In this document: piece by piece, positions 33,965-42,674 of the stretch
Numbering within the stretch: position 1 is the first letter of the stretch
Layout: every line of letters starts with the position of its first letter
Source: Bacillus sp. NEB1478
Lineage (GTDB): Bacteria > Bacillota > Bacilli > Bacillales > Fictibacillaceae
Length of the DNA stretch: 64,000 nucleotides
NCBI RefSeq assembly: GCF_031582965.1
Contig: NZ_CP134049.1
Span: 2,790,001 to 2,854,000, forward strand
Reading direction: 5' to 3'
The notes under the pieces: model-generated
Told to the model about the DNA's origin: nothing
What the model saw: only the letters and a program-made list of their open reading frames with translations
Databases searched by the model: none
Translations under genes and position numbers: made by a program

Positions 33965-35065
33965 ATGTTTGAAAAAGGAATCATCAGTATTAGACAATTC
34001 ACTATATTGGTTGCCCTTTATACGGTGGGGACTGCGATTTTAATTATCCCATCCATCCTAGCTGCAAATGCAAAGCAAGATGTTTGGCTTGCTGGATTAA
34101 TCGGACTTGGTATCGGTTTACTTTTGGTTCTGTTAAATTGGTCACTTTCTAAGAGATTTCATTTTATTAACTTTGCAGAGATTATAGAAAAAGTATTTGG
34201 CCCGGTTTTAGGAAGAATTTTCTCTTTGATCTTTTTCTTAAGCTATGTTTTTATCTTGGCCGTATTTGTATTGCGTAACATTGGTGATTTCATGACGACG
34301 GTTATGATGGTCGAAACACCGATCGAAGCAATCCATCTATTGTTCTTGATTATTGTGCTTTATGGTGTCCGGTTAGGACTAGAAACCTTTACGCGGACAA
34401 CGGAACTTTTTCTGCCTTGGCTGGTTATCCTTTTTGTGGTGTTATTTTTTACTCTTCTTCCAAAAATGCAAATCATCAACCTATTACCAATCTTAGAGAA
34501 CGGAATGAAACCTGTATTACGTTCCTCAGTTTCATTAATCGTATTCCCATTCTTGGAACTTATCCTATTCTTAATGATCATTCCGAATGTGAACCAACCT
34601 GAGAAAACAAGAGGTGCATACTTGCTAGGAACATTTCTTGGCGGCGGTATACTCATCCTCATATCCACCTTATCCATTTTAGTAATGGGTGTAAATGAAA
34701 CGAGCCGAAGTATATATCCTACTTTTGATTTATCGAAAACCATCAACATTCGTGAGTTTTTTCAAAGGGTGGAAGCATTTATGGCCCTTATTTGGTTTAT
34801 TACCGTTTATGTAAAATTAATTGTTTTGACTTATATTTTGTGTGTTGGCATATCACACTCATTAAGAATCCATGACTATAAACTATTAACTTTCCCAATC
34901 GGACTATTGATGTTTGTTGTATCTCTAGTCATATTTCCAAGCAGCAGTTATTTGATTGAATTCACCCCTATTTATGATGTATATGCAATCATATGGTTGT
35001 TCTTTTTTCCCTTGATTATCTGGGTTGTTTCCCTCATTCGTGGTAAACCGGCTGCACCTCATTAG
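33965..35065 (+). CDS. Spore germination receptor permease subunit B (GerAB family)
   Basis: 366 residues from the ATG at 33965 with TGGAGGC in front (the frame could begin at 33953). Ten membrane segments in the amino-acid/polyamine permease style, starting ISIRQFTILVALYTVGTAIL, with VKLIVLTYILCVGISHSLRI near helix 8 or 9. The B subunit is the likely germinant-binding part. Last gene of the A-C-D-B operon; array E and a terminator follow. Confidence 0.93.
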   Translation: MFEKGIISIRQFTILVALYTVGTAILIIPSILAANAKQDVWLAGLIGLGIGLLLVLLNWSLSKRFHFINFAEIIEKVFGPVLGRIFSLIFFLSYVFILAVFVLRNIGDFMTTVMMVETPIEAIHLLFLIIVLYGVRLGLETFTRTTELFLPWLVILFVVLFFTLLPKMQIINLLPILENGMKPVLRSSVSLIVFPFLELILFLMIIPNVNQPEKTRGAYLLGTFLGGGILILISTLSILVMGVNETSRSIYPTFDLSKTINIREFFQRVEAFMALIWFITVYVKLIVLTYILCVGISHSLRIHDYKLLTFPIGLLMFVVSLVIFPSSSYLIEFTPIYDVYAIIWLFFFPLIIWVVSLIRGKPAAPH

Positions 35066-35102
35066 AATTGTTGAATATCGGTATTGTAGCTGGACAAGAG
35101 CA

Positions 35103-35215
35103 TGAGCGACTGCTGATTTTGCCGCCGTATTTTGTCGGTTCGTGGTTATATCGAATTTAATGTGGAATTATGGCTGATTTTCGTGGAATTATGACTGTTT
35201 GCCGTGGATATATGA
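35103..35215 (+). repeat. Intergenic array E: GTGGAATTAT-type units at 20-21 bp
   Basis: GTGG starts at 35142, 35162, 35183 and 35204 (spacings 20, 21, 21), each followed by (T/A)ATTAT or ATATAT. A weaker unit GCTGATTTTGCC precedes from about 35112, echoing GGCTGATTTTC in a later unit. The array begins about 40 bp after the germination operon. The 289-bp gap before the convergent oxidoreductase holds it, a small hairpin and a terminator. Confidence 0.7.
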
Positions 35216-35298
35216 AGACGAAGGTTAAAATGAAGAGGATTCGAGAGCATCGAATCCTAAATTTTAATGAATTTCACCCTCAAAACATGGACGAGAAT

Positions 35299-35347
35299 AA
35301 AAAATGACTTAAAACGTGCCATTTCAAGACACTTTTAAGCCATTTTC
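35299..35347. terminator. Bidirectional terminator
   Basis: AAAATGACTTAAAA and TTTTAAGCCATTTT arms with inner GTG/CAC. A near-identical stem closes the gene at 40032. A smaller hairpin, AGGATTCGA/TCGAATCCT, sits at 35236-35258. Confidence 0.75.
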
Positions 35348-35354
35348 TCTCCAT

Positions 35355-36368
35355 TTATACGATTGGGAACTTGGTAATCTCTGAAATTAGCACATGACGG
35401 CCTTCTTCGTTCGATAAAGCCGCTGCTTCGTTAATTACGGTTAAATTATACATATCTTCTTTTGTGATGAATGGCTGTTTTCCATTTTCAACAGAATCCA
35501 CCCATTGCTGTATTGCCGAAGACTTTGGTTCTGGAAATTCCGGCGTAACCCACTCGCCTGTACCAAGGTGTTTGCTTTTAATTCGTGCTACTTTATCCTC
35601 GATTAAAAGTGTTCCTTCTGTACCATAAAGCTCCAGCTGCTGCGGACTTCCAAATGAAAGGAATCCTGTCTCAATGAGTCCGATTGCTCCAGATTCGTAT
35701 TCAACCATAACAACCGCATTATCATCGACTTCACGGTTGTGGAAACGGCTTAATTTTCCGCTGACACTCTTCACTTTTCCGCCTAAGCGATTCGTTAAGT
35801 AGATCGGATGTGCACCAAGGTCAATCAGCGCTCCCCCTCCACAAGCTTCCTTATCAAAAAAGTGATCCGGGAGCCATCCTTTACCGTTCTCATCTGACGG
35901 CACTGCTCCATTATGAGCCACTCGGCATCTCACATTTGTGATGTCTCCAAGCAAACCTTGATCGACAACATTTTGTGCATAGAGATAGAAGCTCTCTGTC
36001 AGCCTTGGAAGTGACAGCATAAGATGAACATTGTTTTTTTCAACCGCTGAGAAGATTTCTTCACAATCCTCTACAGAGAATGCTAAAACTTTTTCAGTGA
36101 AGATGTGTTTTCCATGATTGGCCGCAGCGATGATGACTTCTTTATGTAGGTTAGTAGGAGTTGTGATAATGATTCCATCAATTTCGGGATTCGATAAAAC
36201 TGCTTCCAAATCTGCTTCAAACGGAACACCTAATTCTTGAGCCCACTGTTTACCGCGTAAGGAATCCTCGTCCCAAACTTGTTTGATGGAGATCGATTCA
36301 TTTTCTTGTGCTTCTCTTGCATAATCAACTGCATGTACATGCCACTTGCTTATTAATGCTACATTCAT
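35355..36368 (-). CDS. Gfo/Idh/MocA family oxidoreductase
   Basis: 337 residues from the ATG at 36368 with GGGAGGTG in front; the longer frame to 36413 is rejected. N-terminal Rossmann domain, VEDCEEIF helix and the family's KHIFTEKVLAFSVED, where Glu-Lys is the usual catalytic pair. The C-terminal alpha/beta domain contains GGGALIDLGAHPIYLTNRLGG with the conserved Asp and His. The N-terminus MNVALISKWHVHAVDYAREA lacks the classical GxGxxG loop, reading SKWHVHA, as in some relatives acting on sugars or inositols. Substrate unknown. Confidence 0.9.
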   Translation of the reverse strand: MNVALISKWHVHAVDYAREAQENESISIKQVWDEDSLRGKQWAQELGVPFEADLEAVLSNPEIDGIIITTPTNLHKEVIIAAANHGKHIFTEKVLAFSVEDCEEIFSAVEKNNVHLMLSLPRLTESFYLYAQNVVDQGLLGDITNVRCRVAHNGAVPSDENGKGWLPDHFFDKEACGGGALIDLGAHPIYLTNRLGGKVKSVSGKLSRFHNREVDDNAVVMVEYESGAIGLIETGFLSFGSPQQLELYGTEGTLLIEDKVARIKSKHLGTGEWVTPEFPEPKSSAIQQWVDSVENGKQPFITKEDMYNLTVINEAAALSNEEGRHVLISEITKFPIV

Positions 36369-36531
36369 AAAAGCACCTCCCAGTTTTTTATTGATTCCAT
36401 TATTGCACAACATTGAGCAAGATGTTTAAAATATGTTCTTTTCCAATGAATAAAACAGGAAAAATTAGCTGTAAACTGTATAAAGTATATATGTACTTCA
36501 AAATTCACGGGACGGTTAAGGAGGCTTTTTT

Positions 36532-36828
36532 TTGGAGGAATTCCCTATTATTCATACAAACTTTTGGGATGCATTAATTGCCGTGCCCGCAATCATTGTC
36601 CTGATCGAACTATTGAAAGCCTTTTTTCCAAAGTTTCATTCCTGGATTCCAACGGTCGCCAACTTGTTAGGACTTTTCATCTCGATATTCATTGCTCATC
36701 CAAATAACTTGTGGGCAGGCATTTTCATGGGTGTTTTTTACGGAAATGCGGCTATTGGAGCATACGCTGCCTTCATAACGTCCCTTCGTTCTTATCGAAA
36801 TATGGATTCGCACGATAAATACAGATAA
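36532..36828 (+). CDS. Small membrane protein, holin-like in shape
   Basis: 98 residues from a TTG with AAGGAGG in front. About three hydrophobic segments (~12-30, 42-58, 64-84) and a short charged tail (SLRSYRNMDSHDKYR). The shape resembles small phage or bacterial holins, but I recognise no family motif. No lysis gene lies next to it. A strong terminator follows directly. Confidence 0.7.
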   Translation: MEEFPIIHTNFWDALIAVPAIIVLIELLKAFFPKFHSWIPTVANLLGLFISIFIAHPNNLWAGIFMGVFYGNAAIGAYAAFITSLRSYRNMDSHDKYR

Positions 36829-36830
36829 AA

Positions 36831-36857
36831 AGATCCCAAATGCGGGATATTTTTTTG
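36831..36857 (+). terminator. Rho-independent terminator
   Basis: ATCCC/GGGAT stem followed by seven T, right after the holin-like gene. Confidence 0.82.
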
Positions 36858-36859
36858 TT

Positions 36860-37020
36860 GGCTCTGTTAAACATCGCTGTTGAAATGGCAAAGAAAATCT
36901 TAACACTCAGGCTAAAAAACAGACTGCCGAGACCCGACGAGGAGGCTTGGCGGTTCGTCCGCGAAAAGGGAGTGGATTTTCTGACTTCCAAGGATTATCA
37001 ACACTATCAATTAACAGAGC
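36860..37020. repeat. Degenerate Bacillaceae-type dispersed repeat, 161 bp
   Basis: Bounded by the perfect 10-bp inverted repeat GCTCTGTTAA (36861-36870) and TTAACAGAGC (37011-37020). The interior contains GACGAGGAGGCTTGGCGG, CCGCGAAAAGGG and AGTGGATTTTCTG. I recall GC-rich intergenic repeats with such blocks and GGCTCTGTTAAA ends from many Bacillus genomes. An open frame here (36840-37031) is an artefact of the repeat. Another GGCTCTGTTAA begins 10 bp further on at 37031. Confidence 0.65.
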
Positions 37021-37110
37021 TTTTTTATTAGGCTCTGTTAAAGTTTAATGTTGATATTACTTATAAAAATGAAAGTTACCAATTTGTGGAAGTTCCATTT
37101 TTATAATATT

Positions 37111-37780
37111 TGCTTGTTAAACTAACGCACCCCTTTAGTTTAAGTGTAATTGTTCACAAACTTATTAATTAAATAGTTACATCTATTTTTTTTCAATCGC
37201 CATACGCAAGTTCGAGATAACTCCAATAAGCAATACTAACGAACAAACCATTTTTTCAAAAGGTGTTCCAAACAATTGTTGTATAAATCCAAAAGACCAA
37301 AGTACAACAAAAAACCAACATATAACGGTTATTCCTCTTTTGTATTTATATAGTTTAATTCTACCAACAATCAACGTAAAAACTACTCCAATAATAGAAA
37401 TAACGATATTTATAACAGATATTGGTAGCTGTTCAGCGAATGATTCAGACCTTCCACCATTAACACATGTGAATGGAATACTTTTGCTTATAATAAGAAA
37501 GTGGATTAAGATAGTCAAAGAGTAAAAAATAATTCCCATAAATACAGCAGTTTTCATATTAATTTTCCTGAGTTTTTCTAAAATAAAATCACCTCATTTT
37601 TCTTCCTGTTTCAATTTTATTAATCCAGTAATATACTATTCCTATTTCTCTTACCATCTGACAGGTAACTGAAAGTAAGATTTCGAAGAGTTATCAAAAA
37701 TCACCATTATTCTTAAACAGAGCAAAAAACATCGGCTAGGTATTCTTGTTGAACTAAACTGCCCGTTAGTTAAACAAGCA
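37111..37780. mobile_element. Putative single-gene cassette bounded by ~30-bp inverted repeats
   Basis: Left end 37111-37144 (TGCTTGTTAAACTAACG...TTTAGTTTAA) and right end 37751-37780 (AACTAAACTGCCCGTTAG...TAAACAAGCA) are imperfect inverted copies. The left end is also a hairpin by itself (TTAAACTAA/TTAGTTTAA); the right end keeps a shorter one (AACTAA/TTAGTT). Between them is one small membrane-protein gene and no transposase. Outside, GGCTCTGTTAA at 37031 and AACAGAGCC at 37850-37858 form an outer inverted pair. The gap 37558-37918 holds only these ends and a terminator. The mobility is inferred from the repeats alone. Confidence 0.5.
37183..37557 (-). CDS. Four-TM membrane protein of unknown function (cassette gene)
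   Basis: 124 residues, CAGGAAAA before the ATG. Hydrophobic segments at about 5-25, 47-66, 76-92 and 100-116. The first loop has CVNGGRSESFAEQLPIS; the end reads EKMVCSLVLLIGVISNLRMA. I recognise it only as a type of small Bacillus membrane protein with no known role. It is the sole gene between the two inverted repeats, reads opposite to the left-side genes, and has no neighbour in an operon. Confidence 0.7.
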   Translation of the reverse strand: MKTAVFMGIIFYSLTILIHFLIISKSIPFTCVNGGRSESFAEQLPISVINIVISIIGVVFTLIVGRIKLYKYKRGITVICWFFVVLWSFGFIQQLFGTPFEKMVCSLVLLIGVISNLRMAIEKK

Positions 37781-37863
37781 GTAACGTTTATATCGTGATT
37801 CTAGATAACCTGCCATGCCGAACGATATGTTCTGATTCGCAGTCAGGACAACAGAGCCTTTTA

Positions 37864-37912
37864 TTAAAAAAGCCTGAACCAAAATTAAGCTTTTGGATTC
37901 AGACTTTTTCAT
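37864..37912 (-). terminator. Rho-independent terminator of the aminopeptidase gene
   Basis: Long stem AAGTCTGAATCCAAAA with TTTTGGTTCAGGCTT on the minus strand, then six T. Confidence 0.88.
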
Positions 37913-37918
37913 TATTTA

Positions 37919-39178
37919 TTAAACAAGCAGCTTGTTCATTGCCATATATTCTTCGATTTCTTCTACACTTCTGATGATGTCTTTTGAAAGATTCTCGTGA
38001 CCGTCTTCTGTTACAAGAATATCATCCTCGAGACGAATTCCAATCGACTCCTCTTCAATGTACAAGCCTGGCTCGATTGTAAGAACCATACCTGGCTCAA
38101 GCACACGATCTTTGTATGATCCGACATCATGAGTGTCCAAACCAAGGAAATGCCCTACACTATGGTAATAGTATTTCGAAAGTTCGGAATCGTCTTGAAT
38201 GAGTCCAATATTCTTTAGTTCTTCAGATAAAACTTTACGAGCATGCTTATCTAATTCTGCATACTTCGAGCCCGGCTTAACAAGCTTCGTCGTTTCTTTT
38301 AACGCTTTAAGCACAATGTTGTAAATCTCTTTTTGACGCGGCGAGAACTTTCCGTCGACTGGGAATGTAAAGCTAATATCCGCATTGTAGTAATCCTTCT
38401 GTGCACCAAGATCTAACAGAATCAGATCCCCTTGATTGATCTGGGCATCGTTATCTTCATAATGAAGAACCGTCGCGTTCTTGCCGCTTGCTAAAATCGT
38501 TCCGAAAGCAAAATCCTTCACGCCAGAAGATTTCAGAACAAAGTCAAAATGTGCTTCCAGCTGGTATTCCATCATACCTGCTTTTGCATGTTTCAGTACG
38601 TTGTATATGCCCTCTTTTGTGATGTTAATCGCTTCTTTTATCTTTTGGATCTCAACAGCTGTTTTCACAACACGCAGTTCACAAATTTCAGGATACACGT
38701 TGCTGATTGTTACGTGTGGATAATGTTCGCGCAGATGCTTGGCAAACTGCAGCGTTTTTGTATGGGTTCCAGACCATTCACGGCGTTCTAGATCCAAGCA
38801 TACATGTTTCATATTTTCATTAAAAAATGTTTGAGTTAACATCTTTTCAAAGTTCTCATGAAACACTACCGTTTCGACTCCTGAGATCGCTTTTGCCTCT
38901 TCTTGTGAAACGGTTTTGCCAACCCACTTCTCCATGACAGGATCTGCTTTTTCGATATACAACGTTTCTTTTACTTCATTACCTGTCTTCTTGATTACTA
39001 AGGTAACGTTTGCTTCGTTGATTCCTGTGAGGTAGTAAAAGTTACGGTTCGGGACAAATTTGTGGCGTTCGTCTGCAGTCTTAAAAGGTGCTTCCCCCGC
39101 AAAAAGAATCGTCACAGATTCATTCGGCAGCACTTCCTTTAAACGGCTGCGATTTTGAGCATAAAAGTAATCTTTCAT
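37919..39178 (-). CDS. Aminopeptidase P family (Xaa-Pro aminopeptidase)
   Basis: 419 residues, GAGGAGGAT before the ATG. The N-terminal AMP_N domain (~1-130, GEAPFKTADERHKFVPNRNF) precedes the M24 pita-bread domain. All five metal ligands are visible: Asp in LILLDLGAQ, Asp in YNADISFTFPV, His in HSVGHFLGLDTHD, Glu in MVLTIEPGLY and Glu in GIRLEDDILV. It removes N-terminal residues linked to proline. Single gene with its own terminator. Confidence 0.94.
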   Translation of the reverse strand: MKDYFYAQNRSRLKEVLPNESVTILFAGEAPFKTADERHKFVPNRNFYYLTGINEANVTLVIKKTGNEVKETLYIEKADPVMEKWVGKTVSQEEAKAISGVETVVFHENFEKMLTQTFFNENMKHVCLDLERREWSGTHTKTLQFAKHLREHYPHVTISNVYPEICELRVVKTAVEIQKIKEAINITKEGIYNVLKHAKAGMMEYQLEAHFDFVLKSSGVKDFAFGTILASGKNATVLHYEDNDAQINQGDLILLDLGAQKDYYNADISFTFPVDGKFSPRQKEIYNIVLKALKETTKLVKPGSKYAELDKHARKVLSEELKNIGLIQDDSELSKYYYHSVGHFLGLDTHDVGSYKDRVLEPGMVLTIEPGLYIEEESIGIRLEDDILVTEDGHENLSKDIIRSVEEIEEYMAMNKLLV

Positions 39179-39279
39179 GTAGAATCCTCCTCTTTTTATA
39201 AAAATCGACTGATTGGTTTATTTATGTAATTCTATTATAGAGTATCCATAGTCTGTTGACAGCCATTTTTTGAATTTTT

Positions 39280-39735
39280 TTATAATTCTCTTGTCATAAA
39301 AAAGCTATTAGGGTCTTCTTTATAATCTGCAAACGGTTGGCAATTTTGAAATCCGAAACTAGCATATAGTCTTCTTGCAGGTTCAAAGGCTTTCTGTGAT
39401 CCAGTTTCTAAACTTAATCTTTTATACCCGCGTGTTTTGGCTTCATCTATTATGTATTGCAGCATATTTCTCGCTACACCTTTTCTAAGATGCGATGATG
39501 AGGTCCGCATGGATTTGATCTCGCCATGCTGTCTGTCCAGTTCTTTAAGAGCCCCGCAACCCATCAATTCTCCACTTTCCCATACACTCCAAAATGTAAT
39601 GTCCGGTTTCCGCAATGAATCAAGATCCAATGCATGTATGCTTTCAGGTGGTGAATGAAGCGTCATGCTATAAAGGTGCTCGTTAATCAAACCAGCAATC
39701 TCCATTCCGGTTAAATCGTCTTTTTTTATTAGCAT
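39280..39735 (-). CDS. GNAT N-acetyltransferase
   Basis: 151 residues, GAAGGATG before the ATG. Features: FWSVWESGELMGCGALKELD, the acetyl-CoA loop SHLRKGVARNMLQYIIDEAK, and RLSLETGSQKAFEPARRLYASFGFQNCQPF. This resembles PhnO/YsnE-type enzymes that act on free amines. Single gene. The substrate is unknown. Confidence 0.9.
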   Translation of the reverse strand: MLIKKDDLTGMEIAGLINEHLYSMTLHSPPESIHALDLDSLRKPDITFWSVWESGELMGCGALKELDRQHGEIKSMRTSSSHLRKGVARNMLQYIIDEAKTRGYKRLSLETGSQKAFEPARRLYASFGFQNCQPFADYKEDPNSFFMTREL

Positions 39736-39878
39736 GAAACCATCCTTCTCTTCATTTGGCTTGGCCTTTTAATTCCACTTTAATAATCTCCTATTTTCAT
39801 TAACAAGATCAATTCAAATACTAGATTACCATAAATTTCAAATCTTTTTTTAATAAGAAATTAACTTTGTATAATGAG

Positions 39879-39902
39879 GGGGTCTGTCCCGGGACAGACC
39901 CC
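39879..39902. repeat. 24-bp perfect palindrome, copy 2 of 2
   Basis: Identical to 22455-22478 (half-site GGGGTCTGTCCC). Here it is followed by TTTT, so it can act as a terminator on the plus strand, although no plus-strand gene ends nearby. Confidence 0.9.
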
Positions 39903-39920
39903 TTTTCCTATTTAATTTTG

Positions 39921-39960
39921 CGCTCGTATTTCTCATATTCCGCTCGTATTTCTCGCACCT
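39921..39960 (+). repeat. Array F: two 20-bp units CGCTCGTATTTCTC
   Basis: CGCTCGTATTTCTC at 39921 and again at 39941. The element CGCTCGTATTT also occurs on the minus strand at the edge of array G. It lies between palindrome copy 2 and a terminator; the whole gap 39736-40031 holds no gene. Confidence 0.55.
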
Positions 39961-39964
39961 GCCA

Positions 39965-40012
39965 TAAAAAAATGACTTAAAAAGCTGTTACAGCATCTTT
40001 TTAAGTCATTTT
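39965..40012. terminator. Bidirectional terminator of the GGDEF-EAL gene
   Basis: AAAATGACTTAAAAA and TTTTTAAGTCATTTT arms with inner CTG/CAG. Stem core shared with the terminator at 35299-35347. Confidence 0.88.
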
Positions 40013-40031
40013 AATTTCTATTTTCAAAAAA

Positions 40032-42479
40032 CTAATTCATTGTGGACATGGTCCTGTCCGATTCCACTTGTTGTTCAAACATGGATGAAACTTCTTGAGC
40101 AGATACCGGCTGGCTGAAAAAGTATCCTTGAGCTTCATTGCATTGTCTTTGCTTTAGAAATTGGAGCTGCTCTTTTGTTTCGACTCCTTCAGCTATTACT
40201 TTTAAGTTCAGGTTATGAGCCATGTTAATAATCGTCTCCACGAGCGAAGCATCTTTTGCATCCGTATAGATATTTCTTGTGAAGCTCTGGTCAATTTTCA
40301 AAGTATTGATTGGAAAGGTCTTTAGATAGCTTAATGAAGAGTATCCTGTTCCAAAGTCATCAATGGACAAATGAATCCCCATGCTTTTTAATTGCTCCAT
40401 TTTAGATACCGCATATTTTGAATCTTGGATGATGCTTTCCGTTAACTCCAGCTCAAGATAGTTAGGATGAAGTTCCGTTTTTTCCAGAATGCCACTGACC
40501 ATTTTAACTAAATCGCTCTGTTGAAATTGCCTTGATGAAATATTAACTGACATTTTTATAGGGGGATATCCTGCATTTTGCCATGTTTTATTTTGAAGAC
40601 AAGCTCCGTGAAGAACCCATTCTCCTATTTGTAAAATTAAACCTGTTTCTTCTGCGATTGGGATGAATTCAACCGGAGAGATATTCCCCCATTCAGGATG
40701 GTGCCAGCGAATAAGTGCCTCTACCCCAACTAGCTCCCCTGTGACTACATCTACCTGCGGCTGATAAACAATCTTAAACTCGTTTTGTTCCAGTGCTTTC
40801 CGAAGCCCGATCTCGAGCTTCATTCTTTTTGATACTAATTCATTCATTTCTGGCGTGTAAAATTGAAAATTATTTTTACCTTGTTCTTTTACGCGGTACA
40901 TTGCGGTATCCGCATTTTTTATCAATGTATCGATATCTTTGCCGTCTGATGGATACACGGCTACCCCAATCGAAGGTGTGACAAATAACTCTTGTTCATT
41001 GAGCATAACGGATTGACTAAAAATCTCGATTATTCTCTGAGCTTTTTTCGTGATTTCATCAGAGGTTGAATGAGGGATCAATACGATAAATTCATCCCCG
41101 CCTTGCCTGCATACCGTATCTGATTTCCCTACACTGTCTTCAATTCTTTTGGCAATCTCTATTAACAATTGATCACCAGCCGAGTGTCCTAATGTATCAT
41201 TGATAAATTTGAAGCGATCCAGGTCAATAAATAGGATACCGATCGTATGCTTATTTTCATCCGCTTGCTCTAATGCTTGGGAAAGACGGTCGTTTAATAA
41301 CAGACGATTAGGAAGTCCGGTTAATGGATCACGATAAACCATCTGATGAATTTTTTTCTCATTTCTTTTTCGTTCGGTAATATCTCGGATGATACTGCTA
41401 AAATAGACATCGTCATTTTCCTTCCACGCCGCCAGAGAAAGTTCGATTGGAAATTCGAGACCGTCTTTTTTTAACCCTTCCAGTTCAACGGTTTGCCCCA
41501 TTACCTTTGGTTTACCTTCAGAAAGGAAACGTTCCATTCCCTTTTGGTGAGCCATTTTATATTTATCAGGTATAATGATTTGAAGATTTCTTCCTATTGC
41601 TTCTTTATCTTGAAACCCAAAGATCTGCTGGGCTCCATAGTTCCATGATATAATCGTTCCTTTACTATCAGCTAGAATAATGGCATCATTAGCGGACTCT
41701 ATAACTGAACGGAATTTTCTTTCTGAAAATAACGATTGATACCGAAATCGTTTATCTATAAAAGTACTAATAAAAACTAAACCTAGAATGATGAGTGTGC
41801 CTGCTCCGATTACATAGGCTAAAAATGTACTATCGATCTGTGCTCCTGCTAAGTTTGAATGATGATGAGGTTTAAAGCTAACAGCTGACATCCCCACATA
41901 ATGCATGCCAGCAATCGCCATCCCCATAATGAGGGCACTGCCTGTTTTCCTCCACCACATTTTCTTATCGCTGCTGTTTTCACTTACAAAGAACAACAAA
42001 TATAACGCGACAATTGAAGCGATAAAGGCAATGATCCCAGAGAGAATCCATAAAAAAGGACTGTACTCAATAATCGCTCCCATTTTCATAGCTGTCATTC
42101 CTGTAAAATGCATACACACGATTCCTGATGCTATCAAAAATCCTCCCAGCAAAACTTGCCGAGTTCCCATTTTACTTCTGCTGATGATATAAAAAGCAAG
42201 ACCTGAGGAAATAACGGCTGGAAGAATTGATACTATGACCATCGTTAAATTATAGGTAACCGGAATGGAAAGATGCATGGCAAGCATCGCTATAAAATGC
42301 ATAGCCCATATGCCCAGCCCTAAGGCAATAGCTCCTGTTATTAACCAAATGTGACGCGCAGAAGACTTTGCCTTTTTTATTTGAACACCTAACTCTAAAG
42401 CAGCAAATGAAGCTATTACTGCAATAATAATTGAAAGCACAACAAGAGGTATATAATATGTATGAGTGACTGCCTCCAT
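40032..42479 (-). CDS. MHYT-PAS-GGDEF-EAL cyclic-di-GMP enzyme (YkoW/DgcW-like)
   Basis: 815 residues, AAGGAG before the ATG. Seven N-terminal membrane helices (~8-245) carry three MHYT-type motifs (MHFIAMLAMH, CMHFTGMTAMK, GMHYVGMSAV), thought to bind a metal and sense oxygen, CO or NO. A PAS domain follows (~255-370), then GGDEF (~380-545) with an intact active site RQGGDEFIVLI, and EAL (~555-800) with intact GVEALIRW, ELELTES and IDDFGTGYSSL. Both synthesis and breakdown of cyclic-di-GMP are therefore possible. The domain order is that of B. subtilis YkoW. Likely effects on motility or matrix are inference. Confidence 0.94.
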   Translation of the reverse strand: MEAVTHTYYIPLVVLSIIIAVIASFAALELGVQIKKAKSSARHIWLITGAIALGLGIWAMHFIAMLAMHLSIPVTYNLTMVIVSILPAVISSGLAFYIISRSKMGTRQVLLGGFLIASGIVCMHFTGMTAMKMGAIIEYSPFLWILSGIIAFIASIVALYLLFFVSENSSDKKMWWRKTGSALIMGMAIAGMHYVGMSAVSFKPHHHSNLAGAQIDSTFLAYVIGAGTLIILGLVFISTFIDKRFRYQSLFSERKFRSVIESANDAIILADSKGTIISWNYGAQQIFGFQDKEAIGRNLQIIIPDKYKMAHQKGMERFLSEGKPKVMGQTVELEGLKKDGLEFPIELSLAAWKENDDVYFSSIIRDITERKRNEKKIHQMVYRDPLTGLPNRLLLNDRLSQALEQADENKHTIGILFIDLDRFKFINDTLGHSAGDQLLIEIAKRIEDSVGKSDTVCRQGGDEFIVLIPHSTSDEITKKAQRIIEIFSQSVMLNEQELFVTPSIGVAVYPSDGKDIDTLIKNADTAMYRVKEQGKNNFQFYTPEMNELVSKRMKLEIGLRKALEQNEFKIVYQPQVDVVTGELVGVEALIRWHHPEWGNISPVEFIPIAEETGLILQIGEWVLHGACLQNKTWQNAGYPPIKMSVNISSRQFQQSDLVKMVSGILEKTELHPNYLELELTESIIQDSKYAVSKMEQLKSMGIHLSIDDFGTGYSSLSYLKTFPINTLKIDQSFTRNIYTDAKDASLVETIINMAHNLNLKVIAEGVETKEQLQFLKQRQCNEAQGYFFSQPVSAQEVSSMFEQQVESDRTMSTMN

Positions 42480-42507
42480 TAATAAAACTCCTTATCTATT
42501 ATTCAAG

Positions 42508-42528
42508 CCAATCTAAAATCAAGATTGG
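42508..42528. promoter_or_regulatory. Inverted repeat upstream of the cyclic-di-GMP gene
   Basis: CCAATCT, 7-bp spacer, AGATTGG: a perfect 7-bp inverted repeat 29 bp before the start codon. It could be an operator or an mRNA hairpin. Confidence 0.4.
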
Positions 42529-42624
42529 TAAAAGCCATATTTACTATATCGGTAAAACTTGCCATTCTATTATAGATTATTAATAACGCTGTTAAACCAT
42601 TCTTCTTGTACACCATCAAACACT

Positions 42625-42660
42625 CAAAAAAGAGCTCACACGCTGGTAAGCTCTTTTTTG
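42625..42660 (-). terminator. Rho-independent terminator of the DinB gene
   Basis: CAAAAAAGAGCT pairs with AGCTCTTTTTTG. Confidence 0.85.
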
Positions 42661-42674
42661 AATATAGTTCTGTT

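Noticed and set aside
36840..37031. 63-codon frame across the 161-bp repeat
   Set aside because: It lies within a GC-rich dispersed repeat with inverted ends and has no ribosome site; an artefact of the repeat.
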